From NCBI RefSeq assembly GCF_904424705.1, contig NZ_CAJGBF010000002.1, positions 463,719 to 527,718 on the forward strand: a stretch of 64,000 nt of DNA, written 5' to 3'. Numbering within the stretch: position 1 is the first letter of the stretch; each line of letters begins with the position of its first letter. A program made the position numbers and the translations under genes. The DNA comes from Rossellomorea arthrocnemi (lineage in GTDB: Bacteria > Bacillota > Bacilli > Bacillales > Bacillaceae_B). This document shows positions 28,462 through 36,594 of the stretch, piece after piece. The notes under the pieces are model-generated. The model worked only from the letters and a program-made list of their open reading frames with translations, made no database searches and had not been told where the DNA came from.

Positions 28462-30123
28462 CTACTCTGAAATTGCTACACGTAATACTTCTTCAGTCGT
28501 AGTCAATCCCTGTTTCACTTTCAACAGACCGTCATCGACCAGGAAGATTGTTTTATTCCGGACAGCGTGCTCCCTTAACTTGGAAAAAGGTTCATTGTTC
28601 AGGATGACCTTCTTCATTTCATCATTCATGACGAGGACCTCATGAATGGCGATTCGGCCTTTATACCCTGTCATATTACACGAGGAACAGCCTCTCCCCC
28701 TCGTGATGGTTTCGATTTTCATTCCTCTTTTGGCGAATATCTCAATTTCTCTTTTTGTAGCAGGCATCTCCTGCTTACAATCACGGCAAACCTTCCTGAT
28801 CAAGCGTTGAGCGACGACTCCACTTAATGAAGAGGCCACTAAAAACGGCTCCACACCCATATCCAACAGTCTCGTCACCGTACTGATAGAGTCGTTGGTA
28901 TGAATGGTACTCAGGACAAGATGTCCGGTTAATGAAGCACGGATGGATACTTCGACGGTTTCCCTGTCCCGAATTTCTCCGACCATGATGATATTCGGAT
29001 CTTGACGTAAAATGGCTCGAAGCCCCTTCGCAAAGGTCAATCCGACATTCTGATTCACACCGATCTGATTGATTCCCTCCAGTTGATACTCAACTGGATC
29101 CTCAATCGTAATGATGTTCACTTCTTCACTATTCAGGTGATTTAAAGCTGCATACAGAGTAGAAGATTTCCCTGAACCGGTTGGTCCTGTTATGAGGACA
29201 ATTCCAGTCGGCTGCTGGATCATTTTCATGAATCTCTGTTGATTCACCTTGTTGAAGCCTAATTTCGCAAGGTCATTCAGACTGGAACCTAAATCCAGAA
29301 TCCTCAATACAATTTTTTCTCCGAAGACAGTCGGTAAAGTCGATACACGCAGATCGATCGGATGAAAGTCGATATTCACCTTGATACGTCCGTCCTGAGG
29401 TACTCTAAATTCGGTTATGTCCAGATTCGCCATGATTTTAAGCCTGGCTATCAACATACTTTGCATATGCTTCGGCAGATTTCTTTCGGTTCTCAGAATG
29501 CCATCCACCCTGTAACGAATGATGACTTTTGTTTCCTGGGGATCAATATGTATGTCACTCGCTTTTTGAGCCACTGCATTCGACAGGATACCGTTCACTA
29601 ATCGAACGATAGGTGAATCGGAATCCACCACCGTATCTTCCTCTACTCTGTTTTGATTCTTATTTTCTTGAAAAAGATCTTCAAAACCATCTTCTAAATC
29701 ATAGAACTTATTAATGACTTTCAGGATATCATCCTTCGTCGCAATCGCTGTTTCAATTTGGAAGCCTGTTGCTAAACGAAGGTCTTCAATGGCGTAAAAG
29801 TCCAACGGATCACTCATCGCCACAAAAAGCCTATCCCCTTCCTTCTTGAGTGGAATCATCAAGTTCCGCTTCGCTGATTCTTTAGGAATCAGGTGGAATA
29901 AGTTCGTTTCAAAGGGGTATCGATATAAGCTGACATGTGGAATCCCCAATTGGAATTCCAACACTTCAATCAACTGTTGTTCCGTAATATATCCTCTTTG
30001 AAGCAGGGCATCCCCTAACTTTTGCCCCTTGGCCTTATCTTTCAAGGTATCTTGTAGCTGCGATTCCGATATGATCCCTGCATCAACCAGCAGGTCTCCA
30101 AGCCTTTTTCTAATGGTGGTCAC
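28462..30123 (-). CDS. pilB: Pilus extension ATPase PilB with N-terminal MshEN c-di-GMP-binding motifs
   Basis: Motor for pilus polymerisation. The 553-residue product has Walker A GPTGSGKS (313-320), Walker B IIMVGEIRD (378-386) and a tetracysteine zinc site (C446, C449, C479, C482). Residues 7-58 show the two tandem 24-residue MshEN motifs, RLGDLLVDAGIISESQL and KLGDALLQRGYITEQQL. These fit the pattern R/K-L-G-x2-L-x3-G-x-I-x4-L. The second ends in the usual Gln (58), the first has Lys (30) where Gln is usual. MshEN domains bind c-di-GMP. The start is GTG 30123, five bases after AGGTG. Confidence 0.95.
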   Translation of the reverse strand: MTTIRKRLGDLLVDAGIISESQLQDTLKDKAKGQKLGDALLQRGYITEQQLIEVLEFQLGIPHVSLYRYPFETNLFHLIPKESAKRNLMIPLKKEGDRLFVAMSDPLDFYAIEDLRLATGFQIETAIATKDDILKVINKFYDLEDGFEDLFQENKNQNRVEEDTVVDSDSPIVRLVNGILSNAVAQKASDIHIDPQETKVIIRYRVDGILRTERNLPKHMQSMLIARLKIMANLDITEFRVPQDGRIKVNIDFHPIDLRVSTLPTVFGEKIVLRILDLGSSLNDLAKLGFNKVNQQRFMKMIQQPTGIVLITGPTGSGKSSTLYAALNHLNSEEVNIITIEDPVEYQLEGINQIGVNQNVGLTFAKGLRAILRQDPNIIMVGEIRDRETVEVSIRASLTGHLVLSTIHTNDSISTVTRLLDMGVEPFLVASSLSGVVAQRLIRKVCRDCKQEMPATKREIEIFAKRGMKIETITRGRGCSSCNMTGYKGRIAIHEVLVMNDEMKKVILNNEPFSKLREHAVRNKTIFLVDDGLLKVKQGLTTTEEVLRVAISE

Positions 30124-30144
30124 CTTATCACCTGCTTTTATGAC

Positions 30145-31500
30145 TTATTTAAAATCTTTTTTCTTTTGTTTTTCTTTATCGACTGATGCATCTGTAGAAT
30201 CTTGTTGGGGGGAATCTCCACTTTCCTGCCCCTTAGTAGCGCTCTCTTCTTTCTCTACTGAAGAAGTTTCCTCTTCTTCCCCAACATTTGTCGTTTCTCC
30301 CTCATTCTCTCCGTTTGGTACATTATCAAATGTTTCACTCGGTGATTCCTGTAATTCCTGCAATGGATATACCGCAATCTTATGCTGAGGGGCATAAAAA
30401 TCTTCATTGATCATTTCTTCTGACAGGATTTCACCTGAATTGCTCAGTTTTTGCTTATAGACCCTGATCAAGACACCGTCTTTTCCTTGCTGTTGAATAT
30501 CGACACTACCTTTATCAACGAACGGGCTGAACTGCTTAATCATCCGTGGAGGAAATGATTCTTTTTCAGACAATCGGACGTTATACGAATTCGGAAAAGG
30601 AATCCCCTGCAACTGCGCCTTAATTCTATTATCCTGGATGGCAAGCTTCAGCTCATAAACCGTTGAATTGGGATTGGTAATGACAAAGTCCTGATTATTC
30701 ATAGGATTGAATTTCGCTTCAAAGCCCAAGACCGCATTATCAGGAAGCTCTTTACTGATGTTTCGTTCAATGATGGAAAAATTGGAATGTAAGGTAATTT
30801 GATAAAACAATGATGCAACCGGACTTAAATCAGCCTGTGATTCAACTACAAATCCTTCTGTTTCCAGAAAGTTCGAAAAAGAAAACTGGGAATTCGGTTC
30901 AATAAGAATGGAGGGATGATTGGCTATGAAGCTTTTGATCGTCGGAGTAACCTCTAATTCATTCGATACTGCCTCGTATATGACTTGTGTAGTCTCATTA
31001 CTTGCAAAGTAGGTGGATACGTTTATCGTTTTCTCTTTGGTAAGGCTTCCTGCCAAGGAAAGGATGTATTCCTTTAAAGAAGTCAGGTTTATATCTTCAC
31101 TCCGGTAGGAAGGAAAATGATCCGATAGAAATGAATCGAAAGCTTTTTCATCCATAGTCACATTTAAACTCGTATTTTCATTATCATGAAGGTTTTCTAT
31201 GCTTTCTTCCAGATGGAATTGAAAGAGTGTAGAATCAATCCTTGCACTCTCTCCATCCAATTCAAGCATGATGTTTTGCTTCCCATTCCACTCTATTATA
31301 CTTTCATCCAGTATCTTCACTGCTTCTTCTTTGTTTGCTCCACCCAAATTAATAGATGCAACAGCTGCATGTTTCGAGAGATTGAGTGACTTAACAAAGA
31401 ACGATTCATAAGCAAAAACGCCTAAATGGGAAAACCCGTATAGAAAAAAAGTGGATAAGAACAAAACGGTCATTAATTTTACAAACAGACCTCTTTTCAA
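30145..31500 (-). CDS. VanW-like exported protein of the pilus operon
   Basis: The 451-residue product has a basic start and one hydrophobic segment (residues 8-30), probably a membrane anchor or signal. Residues 50-190 resemble the peptidoglycan-binding PGBD_4-type repeats found before VanW domains. Residues 195-290 resemble a VanW domain (LIEPNSQFSFSNFL, NFSIIERN). The usual Gly-Gly-x-Cys-Gln motif is replaced by SPVASLFYQ. A G5-like strand region (330-385) and a Ser/Glu-rich tail end the protein. The role is unknown. The place directly upstream of pilB suggests passage of the pilus through, or anchoring to, the cell wall; this is inference. Confidence 0.75.
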   Translation of the reverse strand: MKRGLFVKLMTVLFLSTFFLYGFSHLGVFAYESFFVKSLNLSKHAAVASINLGGANKEEAVKILDESIIEWNGKQNIMLELDGESARIDSTLFQFHLEESIENLHDNENTSLNVTMDEKAFDSFLSDHFPSYRSEDINLTSLKEYILSLAGSLTKEKTINVSTYFASNETTQVIYEAVSNELEVTPTIKSFIANHPSILIEPNSQFSFSNFLETEGFVVESQADLSPVASLFYQITLHSNFSIIERNISKELPDNAVLGFEAKFNPMNNQDFVITNPNSTVYELKLAIQDNRIKAQLQGIPFPNSYNVRLSEKESFPPRMIKQFSPFVDKGSVDIQQQGKDGVLIRVYKQKLSNSGEILSEEMINEDFYAPQHKIAVYPLQELQESPSETFDNVPNGENEGETTNVGEEEETSSVEKEESATKGQESGDSPQQDSTDASVDKEKQKKKDFK

Positions 31501-31522
31501 ATCAGGCGCTCCTTCCTTCTTC

Positions 31523-32260
31523 CTACTTTATATTCATTGTTAAATCAACAAAGACAGACGGTCCGGCTTCCTGTGCAGCTTGGATATCAGATTCTGTCAG
31601 GGATGAACCCTTTGCAATCAGTAAGTTCCCCTCTAAATTATAGATATCTTCTATTACATGTTTACCCGTCAATAATTCTGTCTGTTTCAATTTGATTGTT
31701 TCTAAACCATACTGTTGAGATTGGATAGCTTCAACCTCTTCTTCAGTCTGAGGTTGGGGAGCTGTGAGTTGTTCGAACGTATCTTTAAAGTATTCTGCAG
31801 CGTCTTCATTGACGATGATGATATCTTTTCCAAAGGTTAATACATGTTCTGTTCCAAGGAAATATGTACTGTCCTTGGTATGTAACTCCAACGAAACGAT
31901 AGCCCCTGTTTCATCATCCACGTAAAATTCTTGAATATTTCCGATCATCTGTCCTTTTCGGGTCATGACACGGGTATCATTGATTTTAATTTTCTTATTT
32001 ACCAGCTGGTTTGCAATCGGAATTTCGTTCAAGTCGATAACCGCATTCTCATTTTCTACGGTAACGGCATATTCCCCGATTCCTACTACCTTTTTAAAGG
32101 GAATCGCTTTGACACTAACCTGCCAATCTTCATGCTCGATGGTCAAAAAGTCGACGGAGCCTTTCTCCGGATTAATTACCAGGGATTTGACTCTCCCTAT
32201 TTCACTTCCATCGTAAATACTGATAATCGGTAAAGCCTTCATTTCTGCACTTTTCTTCAT
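31523..32260 (-). CDS. PRC-barrel domain protein of the pilus operon
   Basis: The 245-residue soluble protein has two PRC-barrel-like repeats: residues 8-75 (ALPIISIYDGSEIGRVKSLVINPEKGSVDFL) and 90-155 (NDTRVMTRKGQMIGNIQEFYVDDETGAIVSLEL). A third related stretch lies in the C-terminal part (IYNLEGNLLIAKGSSL). No signal peptide or membrane helix is visible, so it is cytoplasmic. AGGTGA lies about six bases before ATG 32260. PRC barrels act as adapters or ribosome/RNA-linked modules. Its role in the pilus is not known. Confidence 0.75.
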   Translation of the reverse strand: MKKSAEMKALPIISIYDGSEIGRVKSLVINPEKGSVDFLTIEHEDWQVSVKAIPFKKVVGIGEYAVTVENENAVIDLNEIPIANQLVNKKIKINDTRVMTRKGQMIGNIQEFYVDDETGAIVSLELHTKDSTYFLGTEHVLTFGKDIIIVNEDAAEYFKDTFEQLTAPQPQTEEEVEAIQSQQYGLETIKLKQTELLTGKHVIEDIYNLEGNLLIAKGSSLTESDIQAAQEAGPSVFVDLTMNIK

Positions 32261-32275
32261 GTCATCTCACCTATT

Positions 32276-33484
32276 CTATCGATTTAATTTTGTATCATTT
32301 CGTGTGGCGATTTCCTTGGTCTGTTCTATGTCCATTGTGATATATGGATACTCTTTGAATCTTTCTTCGATCCCTTTAATGAACGTAACAAGATCTTCAT
32401 ATTGCTCTGTTGCCATGTAATGATCCATTAATATTCTTGCAAATGTATAGTAATCTTGATCGTGTAGACTGGGGTGCAGGTAATGCTTAATCATGTTTTC
32501 CATCTGATCAGAGGTTAACAGACTGCGAGAAAGCGAGATTTGTTCCATCATGGTCTTCATTACTTCTCTCATAATCCTGGTGCTCTTTGGAAGTTCGTCT
32601 ACATAGGCATCATCTTCTGTAAGAAACGTTTCATTATTCTCGAAAATCGTCTCTTCTTTCGCTTCTGGTGCATCCTCAAGATTAACTTTCCCCTCTGCTT
32701 GCACACCTTCCTCTTTCTGGTGTTGAGAATCTGGATCATCGCTGTCTTCTATCATTTCCTCCATTATGTCCATGAATACGCCTGGCTCTTCTGTTTTCAT
32801 CTCAGCAATTTCTTCCGGGTTATTGATCATACTTTCGATTTCACTCAAGTCCCCTTCAACCAACTCATTTTTCTCTTCAGCCGTATCTGGTACTTCATTC
32901 TTCTCGTTCGTATTTTCAATAAACCATTCACTTTCATCTTCCTGAGCCTGTAATGATTCAGTTTCAGAAACAGTCAGAACATGTTCAACCGTTATTTCGT
33001 CCGAAGCCTGCAAGGATTCTATTTCCGGAATAGAATCCGGTGTCCCTTCCCCATCCTTTATGTCCGCATCATCATCAGCTTCTAATCGTTTAATCACATC
33101 TTCAACCAGAACCATTTCTTCTTCAGCTTTCACTTCCGTTATTTCATCCAGACTTTCATCATTATGTATTTCAGCTTTAATATCCTCAGGATTATGTCTT
33201 ACGTGCCGCTGCTCCTCTTTGACATCCGGGGCAGGTACGGCAGCCACTACCATAAGCCCGGCAAAACGCTGTTCCATCAAATATGAAAATACTCCCAGTA
33301 AAGCAAGTAACATCAGTCCGATTACCCACACCGGGTATAGGGTTGATGCGACTATTCCCAAAAGCGTTAAACAAAATGATACGCCTGCAATCAAACACTT
33401 TCCCTTATTGGTAATGCCGATTGGAATAAAATATAAAATAGGTAGCAACAGAATAAGTGCCAGTAATGAAAATAGGTAAATCAT
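32276..33484 (-). CDS. Unrecognised membrane protein with acidic linker, first gene of pil operon
   Basis: I do not recognise a family. The 402-residue product has three hydrophobic helices near residues 3-20, 28-46 and 48-68. A long, very acidic region rich in Glu/Asp and low in hydrophobics follows (about 90-300). The C-terminal helical part is TPR-like (TRIMREVMKTMMEQISLSRS, YYTFARILMDHYMATEQYEDLVTFIKGIEE). It reads as a membrane-anchored adapter with a flexible arm. ATG 33484 lies 11-13 bases after GGGAGGAG, a long spacing. It starts the minus-strand pilus operon, divergent from the minor pilin genes. Confidence 0.7.
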   Translation of the reverse strand: MIYLFSLLALILLLPILYFIPIGITNKGKCLIAGVSFCLTLLGIVASTLYPVWVIGLMLLALLGVFSYLMEQRFAGLMVVAAVPAPDVKEEQRHVRHNPEDIKAEIHNDESLDEITEVKAEEEMVLVEDVIKRLEADDDADIKDGEGTPDSIPEIESLQASDEITVEHVLTVSETESLQAQEDESEWFIENTNEKNEVPDTAEEKNELVEGDLSEIESMINNPEEIAEMKTEEPGVFMDIMEEMIEDSDDPDSQHQKEEGVQAEGKVNLEDAPEAKEETIFENNETFLTEDDAYVDELPKSTRIMREVMKTMMEQISLSRSLLTSDQMENMIKHYLHPSLHDQDYYTFARILMDHYMATEQYEDLVTFIKGIEERFKEYPYITMDIEQTKEIATRNDTKLNR

Positions 33485-33598
33485 CTTACATTCAGCTCCT
33501 CCCTATGATATATTTCTTATAAATTAGACTTTTTTTAACAAGTTTCGACTACTAGATATTGTATAATAAAGTTAGGTATTTTGAAAGCAGGTGTTGGG
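33485..33598. promoter_or_regulatory. Divergent promoter region of the two pilus operons
   Basis: These 114 AT-rich bases separate the main pil operon (minus) from the minor pilin operon (plus). A TATAAT lies at 33562-33567 for the plus side, without a convincing -35; TTGTTA at 33543-33538 could be a minus -35. Nothing resembling a sigma-D or ComK site was clear. The shared region suggests joint control. Confidence 0.45.
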
Positions 33599-34129
33599 TT
33601 GAAACTGATAAAAACATTAAAAAATAATAGAGGTCTCACTTTGATTGAACTTTTGGTTTCCATTACCATCCTGGGAATCGTCCTGCTGAGTTTCATGAAT
33701 TTTTTCCTTCAATCCAGCACCTATACAAATGTCAACCAAAAGAAGACGGTAGGGGTCAATGTAGCCAGGAATGTGCTGATGTTCATGGAGAAACAGAACT
33801 TTCTCGAGGTCAGAAACTATTTTCATGATGTGAATAACGGGAGCAAGCCTTCAGAATCTGACTATCTCACATTATTCATTTGCGAAGCGAAGTATAAAAC
33901 GTTCTCTAATTCCTCTACTGAATCAGAATTAAATCAAACCTGCCCTAACAAAAAGAATATTACGATAAATGGATTAGAATATGAAGCCAGCATTTATTCC
34001 GGGGAAGTACTGAATCCTGATGAAATGGATTACTATATTCCTATTACAATTAAAGTGAGGTGGAATATAAATGATAGAGAATACAGCACGGTTGTTGATG
34101 GAAAAATTAAAAGTGAAGATACTCGATAA
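33599..34129 (+). CDS. Minor type IV pilin (PilV/PilE-like)
   Basis: Prepilin with a leader ending KNNRG, then LTLIELLVSITILGIVLLSFM, with Glu5. The start chosen is TTG 33599, five bases after AGGTG, giving 176 residues and a 12-residue leader. A TTG six codons earlier is possible. Two cysteines lie in the C-terminal domain (LFICEAKY, LNQTCPNKK). Its low similarity outside the first 30 residues is usual for minor pilins. It is the first gene of the plus-strand operon, with a 59-base overlap into the next gene. Confidence 0.85.
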   Translation: MKLIKTLKNNRGLTLIELLVSITILGIVLLSFMNFFLQSSTYTNVNQKKTVGVNVARNVLMFMEKQNFLEVRNYFHDVNNGSKPSESDYLTLFICEAKYKTFSNSSTESELNQTCPNKKNITINGLEYEASIYSGEVLNPDEMDYYIPITIKVRWNINDREYSTVVDGKIKSEDTR

Positions 34130-34658
34130 TAAAGGAATCACCTTGATTGAGCTATTAGTTACTCTTACTATATCGGCGATTCTTTTGCCAGTTACATATG
34201 GAGCTTTGATAACAGGATATAAAGTCTATGAAAAAGTTTCGATTGATGCCCAATTAAGGGAAGATGCAGATTATGTATCCGCCATGGTGATGAAAAATTT
34301 ATATTCCTATCCCTTTGACAGCATCGAAGAATGTACCCCTCATCAAACAAGTTGCATTAAATTTGTTAATAATACTGGAAAAAATGTAACACCCTACTCG
34401 GGAAAATCTTTCTATGAGGTTGAAAATGAAAACATTCCTAATGACGAACAGACACTGGAACTGATTAACGTCGACGGGAAAGAGCAATGGAGCTTTAACG
34501 GTGAGATCCTTGCTACTCCATCTGATTTTTCCGGGTCCACGATCTCTACCAGCTGTGTATCTGATCCATGCCAGGACGCGATGATTCAATTGACATATAA
34601 AGTGACCCATGCACAATTCAATAAAACACTTCAATTAGAGAGCCGATTCGGATTCTAG
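34071..34658 (+). CDS. Minor type IV pilin (PilW-like)
   Basis: The 195-residue prepilin has a 22-residue leader ending LDNKG, then ITLIELLVTLTISAILLPVTYGAL, with Glu5. ATG 34071 lies seven bases after a strong GAGGTGG that sits inside the previous gene, so the genes overlap by 59 bases. An ATG at 34098 would shorten the leader but has no Shine-Dalgarno. The paired cysteines CTPHQTSC and CVSDPC suggest two disulfides. The order pilin, PilW-like, PilX-like resembles minor-pilin priming operons of other bacteria. Confidence 0.85.
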   Translation: MIENTARLLMEKLKVKILDNKGITLIELLVTLTISAILLPVTYGALITGYKVYEKVSIDAQLREDADYVSAMVMKNLYSYPFDSIEECTPHQTSCIKFVNNTGKNVTPYSGKSFYEVENENIPNDEQTLELINVDGKEQWSFNGEILATPSDFSGSTISTSCVSDPCQDAMIQLTYKVTHAQFNKTLQLESRFGF

Positions 34659-34673
34659 AAGGGAGGGAATCGC

Positions 34674-36554
34674 TTGTTTATAAATCAAAAAGGGAATGCG
34701 TTACTGACTGTTTTGATCACTTCGCTTGTCATGGTGACGATTGGTATGGCCATCATGAGTTCTACGATAGGGGGAGCCAAGCGAACAGAAGTCAGGGAAA
34801 CGGATATCGATATTACATACGAAGGCTTAAAAGCGGTTGAAGAAATCTCTGCGAAGCTTGTTTTCCAATTACAGCCCACTAAACAAATGGAGATTACTCA
34901 GTTAACCCCTGTAAACATTAACTCGAAAGTGACCGACTTCATTCAATCTGAAATCATCCCATCCTACCAATCATCTGATACCATTAAATGTATTACGATC
35001 GTTGATGTAAGTGGTGATCAAGCCTCTAACCTTCTGGGAGATCACTGCGGGAAAGCCAATACTCTTCACTACCACACTTTCGGATTACGTTTTCTCGACA
35101 CGAATCTTACAAGAGTGTATGAGATTATCGTCCATACAAAAAACCCTGATTCCGAAGACGGCAAAGTTGAAAAAGTGGTTCGAAAGAGAATTATTTTATC
35201 ACCAATCCCAAGCTTCCTGAAATATACACTGGGCTCTCGTGAACAGTTGACATTGAACGGTTCACCTCACCTGGTAGGAAATGTATATGCTCATTCACTC
35301 GATATCAGTGAGGATGCAAACTATCAGTTATCCAATCATACCGATAAGAAAGTGAGTGCCCCATTTCCATCCATTATCGGAGATTTGTACACCAGATATG
35401 ACAAAGTCAATTATAACCATATGAAATCCCTGATAGATACAAAACAATTTTACCCTGTTGTCTCTCCACCAGGCATAAAACAGGACAGCCAATTTACGGA
35501 CATCTCCTTTGACCAAACTTACGAAGATGAAGTTGGCAAAGTGTTAGACTCACTTGATCTATCACTTGACCATAATTTGACTCAAACAAATCTAACAAAT
35601 ACGATTACCAATAACTTTCTTTTAAACAGCCCCCTTTTTTATCCTCTGGTAAAGGGCGTACTGAACGAAAATGTACAAGGTGTGGTAAAGGCTGATCGAA
35701 GTATCACCGTAAAGGGGCTCCAACACAGCGGAGTGGATCTTATCGTCAAAGGGGACGTAAACATTCTCGCCAACTCCGCAATGAATATCGGAAACATCAT
35801 CTCTACTGGAAATGTGACTATTTCAAATGTAGCAGGGGATATGACAATCGGAAATATTGTCGCATCCGGAAAGGTTTCAATTGAAGCAAATGCACCAGTA
35901 AGACTGAAAGAAAATATCATCAGTTTCGACAGTATTTCGATCCAATCTCAAAATTCAACGTCCATTATTGAAGGAAACATCTTTTCCGGCAGAAACTTAA
36001 CGATCCAAGGGGATGCCAATGATCCGAATAGAGAGAATGATGAGATTGAATTCGATTCAGTCATTTATGCCAAAGGTAAAACAAGTATATCGAACCTGAA
36101 TATCACAGGCGTCAAACGCCCGGCGAGTACAGGTCCATCTGGTCAGTTGATTTTACTTTCTAAAGGCGAACTGCTGGTGACGAGGATGAATGAATTTCAA
36201 TACTATACGGATGAAAAAGAAAAGAATGAGACCGACCTTTTACCTGATCCATCAGAGAAAATCAAACCGTTACAGGCTTTCCTATATACCGATAGCAATG
36301 CCACGTTATATGGCGTGGGATCTCTGTTTTATGTGAATGGCGGCGTCTTTTCAAAAGGAAACCTCATAGTTAATGCCGTTCGTGGTGATGTAGACAATAT
36401 GGATAGCATAGAAAGTGATCTTTTTTCCAATCAGGAAAAGAAATTGTCACGATTTATTGTTCACTATAATAGGGACGTACTTCTCTCAAAGCTGGATGCA
36501 CTACCGCGGGTCGAAGCCCTTTCCCTTATTAGTGATGAAATAATTGTAGAGTAA
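34674..36554 (+). CDS. PilX-like protein with long repetitive, beta-helix-like C-terminus
   Basis: The start is TTG 34674, seven bases after GGAGG. A short leader ends NQKG, then NALLTVLITSLVMVTIGMAIM: a pilin-like helix that lacks Glu at position 5, as in PilX/GspK-type tip subunits. At 626 residues it is far longer than usual minor pilins. Residues 330-480 show short repeating strands of the type GNVTISNVAGDMTIGNIVASGKVSI, spaced like a right-handed beta-helix or bactofilin-like fold. It ends at a strong terminator. It could sit at the pilus tip or act in adhesion; this is inferred. Confidence 0.75.
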   Translation: MFINQKGNALLTVLITSLVMVTIGMAIMSSTIGGAKRTEVRETDIDITYEGLKAVEEISAKLVFQLQPTKQMEITQLTPVNINSKVTDFIQSEIIPSYQSSDTIKCITIVDVSGDQASNLLGDHCGKANTLHYHTFGLRFLDTNLTRVYEIIVHTKNPDSEDGKVEKVVRKRIILSPIPSFLKYTLGSREQLTLNGSPHLVGNVYAHSLDISEDANYQLSNHTDKKVSAPFPSIIGDLYTRYDKVNYNHMKSLIDTKQFYPVVSPPGIKQDSQFTDISFDQTYEDEVGKVLDSLDLSLDHNLTQTNLTNTITNNFLLNSPLFYPLVKGVLNENVQGVVKADRSITVKGLQHSGVDLIVKGDVNILANSAMNIGNIISTGNVTISNVAGDMTIGNIVASGKVSIEANAPVRLKENIISFDSISIQSQNSTSIIEGNIFSGRNLTIQGDANDPNRENDEIEFDSVIYAKGKTSISNLNITGVKRPASTGPSGQLILLSKGELLVTRMNEFQYYTDEKEKNETDLLPDPSEKIKPLQAFLYTDSNATLYGVGSLFYVNGGVFSKGNLIVNAVRGDVDNMDSIESDLFSNQEKKLSRFIVHYNRDVLLSKLDALPRVEALSLISDEIIVE

Positions 36555-36591
36555 AAAAGCGAGGCTATGATTGCTCATAGCCTCGCTTTTT
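36554..36591. terminator. Bidirectional terminator between PilX-like and VWA genes
   Basis: A perfect 17-bp stem, AAAAAGCGAGGCTATGA with TCATAGCCTCGCTTTTT, has a 4-base loop. The two genes converge here, and the stem works in both directions. Confidence 0.95.
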
Positions 36592-36594
36592 ACA

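Noticed and set aside
33485..33598. ComK or sigma-D control site for the pilus operons
   Set aside because: I looked for AAAA-N5-TTTT pairs and for TAAA-N15-GCCGATAT and found no convincing match.
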